Translations under genes and position numbers: made by a program
The notes under the pieces: model-generated
Databases searched by the model: none
Seen by the model: only the letters and a program-made list of their open reading frames with translations
Told to the model about the DNA's origin: nothing
In this document: piece by piece, positions 4,377 through 5,875 of the stretch
Layout: every line of letters begins with the position of its first letter
Position numbering within the stretch: the first letter of the stretch is position 1
DNA from: Eubacterium sp. CAG:251
Lineage (GTDB): Bacteria; Bacillota; Clostridia; Oscillospirales; Acutalibacteraceae
Direction: 5' to 3'
Length of the DNA: 5,875 nt
Assembly: GCA_000436835.1 (NCBI GenBank)
Contig: FR889161.1
Span: 88,199 to 94,073, forward strand

Positions 4377-4696
4377 GTGGATTTTTTGAGGAATTTATGG
4401 GCTCGTATAATCCGTTTGACAGTGCCGGATATGACGAGCAGGTGATAATGCGCAATTCTCTTTTTGCCGTTGTTCCGAAAATTGCTAAAAACGAGCTTAC
4501 TCAAATGCAACGTATTTGTTTTGAAATGCTTTATTTTGAAAAGAAAAATCAAAAACAGATTGCCGCAGTTCTCCACATTTCGCAGCCCTCTGTGTGCAGA
4601 CATTTGAAAAGCGCAAAAATGATTATTGAAAAAATCGGAGGCTACTGTATTCTCAGTATCAAAAAGACAAATGAACAGTGGGAAAAATTACAATAA
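4373..4696 (+). CDS. Sigma-70 region 4-like helix-turn-helix protein
   Basis: The start is ATG 4373, with the strong site GGAGG (4361-4365) 7 nt upstream; an upstream in-frame ATG at 4322 has no such site and would overlap the previous gene by 55 bp. The protein has 107 aa. An aromatic N-terminus (SGFFEEFMGSYNPF) is followed by LTQMQRICFEMLYFEKKNQ (42-60) and a helix-turn-helix at about 59-82: QIAAVLHISQP, then the recognition helix SVCRHLKSAKMII. This is the layout of sigma region 4 and of ArpU/sigma-like phage regulators. Regions 2 and 3 are absent, so it cannot be a full sigma factor. It probably binds DNA as a transcriptional regulator or as a partner of RNA polymerase. It shares an ATGA overlap with the preceding small gene and a LexA-box promoter, which suggests DNA-damage-linked expression. 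Its targets are unknown. Confidence 0.8.
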   Translation: MSGFFEEFMGSYNPFDSAGYDEQVIMRNSLFAVVPKIAKNELTQMQRICFEMLYFEKKNQKQIAAVLHISQPSVCRHLKSAKMIIEKIGGYCILSIKKTNEQWEKLQ

Positions 4697-4706
4697 ACGC
4701 ACAAAT

Positions 4707-4796
4707 GAAGCGATACCGACAGCACCGCTTCTATGTGAACGACTGATACGGCTAAGGCTGTTTTAAAGATGCTTTGCACCACCTAAGCTAACAGCC
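4707..4796 (+). other. Two weak stem-loops after the HTH operon
   Basis: GAAGCG (4707-4712) pairs with CGCTTC (4726-4731), and GGCTGTT (4756-4762) pairs with AACAGCC (4790-4796). Both lie between the operon stop codon and the main terminator. Neither is followed by a U-tract. They may be 3' UTR structure or relics of a repeat; nothing more can be said. Confidence 0.3.
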
Positions 4797-4812
4797 GAAA
4801 AGCGAAAAATAA

Positions 4813-4857
4813 AAGTCCCAATAGCACGTTTCGGTGCTTTTGGGACTTCGTTTTTTA
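4813..4857. terminator. Bidirectional terminator between convergent genes
   Basis: AAGTCCCAA (4813-4821) pairs with TTGGGACTT (4840-4848). After one T-T mismatch, AGCAC (4823-4827) pairs with GTGCT (4834-4838) around a 6-nt loop. On the + strand CGTTTTTTATT follows; on the - strand the stem is followed by TTATTTTT. It can therefore end the HTH operon from one side and the membrane-protein gene from the other. Confidence 0.85.
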
Positions 4858-4908
4858 TTCATACCGCACCTATTTATACTATGTGCGTTGTATCTTTTTG
4901 TGAGCGGT

Positions 4909-5673
4909 TTAGGCGATTATAAATGCAATAATAAGCATAACCAAATATATTGCCGGTTGGTGCAAAATATATACCCAAAGGCTGTTTTTTCCGACAAAGC
5001 ATAAAAATTTGCTTCTTTGCTTATACATGCCCTTTGGGAATTTTTCTTCCTTTGCAAGTTCTCCGATAAATGCACCGAAAAGAAATACGAATAGCCACGG
5101 AATAATTGAAAAATAGTCAGCGCTTTTAAAATTATTTGAATAAATGCCGATAGGCGCTAAAAAATCGTATTGATATAAAGCGGCCGGCAATTTGATTAAA
5201 CCGAAAAGCATAGTTCTTGTGTTTATTCCGTAGGTAAATGCAAATAAAATAAGCGAAACGGTTGCGCCGATTTTGTAGTTGATTTTGTTAATGAGCGGCA
5301 TTAATATTCCCGTTATAATCATTGAGCAACCGAGGCAGTGAAGTATGCCAAAATAAATTTCGCTCCCCTCAAAGCCGAAAAGCGGCATAATTACAGCGGT
5401 GAAAAGCGTAATTATAAGTCCTGCTCCAAGCACGATAAAGCCACGCTTTATCGTATTTCTTGAAAGTCTTGAGCATATTCCCGAAATAATAATAAATACA
5501 GCCCAAAACAGCGGTTGAACGATGCAAAGTGCATCAAATACTTTGTAGCCCCAGCTAAAACCCAAAACGTCGCCGACATCAAGAAATGTATGGTGCAAAA
5601 TCATACATAAAATTGCAAAGCCTCTCAGTTCGTCAAGCATATAGATTCTTTTTCTTTTTGATTTTTCTTCCAT
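4909..5673 (-). CDS. DUF1624 / heparan-alpha-glucosaminide N-acetyltransferase-like membrane protein
   Basis: I start at the ATG at 5673, which has GGAG (5683-5680) 6 nt upstream, and get 254 aa. The frame can be opened four codons earlier at a TTG (5685), but that TTG overlaps the ribosome site. A short basic N-terminus (KSKRKRIYMLDELRG) leads into the first membrane helix, which carries the histidine pair ILHHTF (25-30). About seven hydrophobic segments follow, near 19-31, 53-69, 78-98, 107-128, 134-151, 186-204 and 231-253. Family-like signatures are SEIYFGILHCLG (104-115), SADYFSIIPW (184-193) and GKNSLWVYILHQP (228-240). In HGSNAT relatives a membrane histidine accepts acetyl from cytoplasmic acetyl-CoA and passes it to a sugar amine. 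In bacteria the substrate is generally unknown, so a cell-envelope glycan acetylation role is only inferred. It is monocistronic here. Confidence 0.8.
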   Translation of the reverse strand: MEEKSKRKRIYMLDELRGFAILCMILHHTFLDVGDVLGFSWGYKVFDALCIVQPLFWAVFIIISGICSRLSRNTIKRGFIVLGAGLIITLFTAVIMPLFGFEGSEIYFGILHCLGCSMIITGILMPLINKINYKIGATVSLILFAFTYGINTRTMLFGLIKLPAALYQYDFLAPIGIYSNNFKSADYFSIIPWLFVFLFGAFIGELAKEEKFPKGMYKQRSKFLCFVGKNSLWVYILHQPAIYLVMLIIAFIIA

Positions 5674-5700
5674 ATTTTTCTCCAAAAAATTATTAACAAG

Positions 5701-5709
5701 ATTATAACA
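5701..5709 (-). promoter_or_regulatory. Extended -10 promoter of the DUF1624 gene
   Basis: On the - strand TG-T-TATAAT (5709-5701) is an extended -10 box with a perfect hexamer. The -35 region (TATACA at 5729-5724, 17-bp spacer) is poor, which is common for extended -10 promoters. Transcription would start near 5694 and give a leader of about 20 nt. Confidence 0.6.
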
Positions 5710-5722
5710 TAAATTATTTGTG

Positions 5723-5751
5723 TTGTATACACCGAAATTATGTGATATAAT
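5723..5751 (+). promoter_or_regulatory. Divergent promoter of the gene at 5810
   Basis: TTGTAT (5723-5728), a 17-bp spacer and TATAAT (5746-5751) with TGA directly before it (extended -10 TGNTATAAT) form a good + strand promoter. Its -35 box overlaps the weak -35 region of the opposite promoter, so the two divergent genes share a 136-bp control region. Confidence 0.65.
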
Positions 5752-5809
5752 GTTTAAGATTTTAAGAAAATATTTTAAACTGTCTTATTTATAAAGAGGT
5801 GTATTGTTT

Positions 5810-5875
5810 ATGAAGGAATTTCACGGTGAATATAAGGGCGAAGCTCTTGCAACGGTTAATTCAACAAATACGGCG
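5810..5875 (+). CDS. Unidentified protein, first 22 codons (partial)
   Basis: ATG 5810 is preceded by GAGGTG (5796-5801), 8 nt away, and by a good promoter, so the start is convincing although only 22 residues are visible before the window ends. They read MKEFHGEYKG then EALATVNSTNTA. The ATV-x-x-x-NTA pattern recalls the N-terminus of hotdog-fold thioesterases of the FlK type (VTVTEENTA), but so short a match cannot settle the function. The gene is transcribed divergently from the DUF1624 gene. Confidence 0.6.
   Translation, partial: MKEFHGEYKGEALATVNSTNTA

Noticed and set aside
1..5875. CRISPR array, tRNA or rRNA genes, insertion sequence
   Set aside because: No regularly spaced direct repeats, no cloverleaf or rRNA signature, and no transposase or integrase frame was seen on either strand.

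Overview
The window looks like chromosomal DNA of a low-GC Gram-positive anaerobe of class Clostridia, probably a gut Ruminococcaceae/Oscillospiraceae-type organism. The reasons are AT-rich spacers, strong AAGGAG-type ribosome sites, textbook sigma-A promoters, Bacillota-type gene content, a LexA box of the Gram-positive GAAC-N4-GTTY type, and structured intergenic repeats. The taxon is inferred; no rRNA or other marker is present.

Layout: (1) 1-183 is the 3' end of uvrC. (2) A strong promoter drives a compact + strand operon: rsmD (16S rRNA methyltransferase), coaD (CoA biosynthesis) and a DivIVA/F-type-b-like coiled-coil protein overlapping coaD by 8 nt. (3) 1882-2290 is a 409-bp gene-free stretch between convergent genes, packed with hairpins: a bidirectional terminator, a 144-bp nested inverted repeat and smaller palindromes. 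(4) argG lies on the - strand with its own promoter and a near-perfect ARG box. (5) 3533-4163 is a 631-bp regulatory region without a convincing protein gene. It holds the argG control region, a candidate small RNA of about 100 nt on the - strand with a perfect consensus promoter and a strong terminator, and a + strand promoter whose spacer is occupied by a LexA box, followed by a structured leader of about 100 nt. (6) That promoter feeds a two-gene operon: a small charged helical protein and a 107-aa sigma-region-4-like helix-turn-helix protein, translationally coupled through ATGA. (7) A bidirectional terminator separates it from a - strand membrane protein of the DUF1624 (heparan-alpha-glucosaminide N-acetyltransferase-like) family. 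(8) A divergent promoter region leads into the first 22 codons of an unidentified + strand gene.

The housekeeping genes are ordinary. The unusual content is in the 3.5-4.7 kb region, where an apparently SOS-controlled two-gene regulatory module sits back-to-back with an unrecognised small RNA. The hairpin array at 1.9-2.3 kb is the second area of interest. All regulatory calls come from reading motifs by eye and have not been tested by search or folding software.
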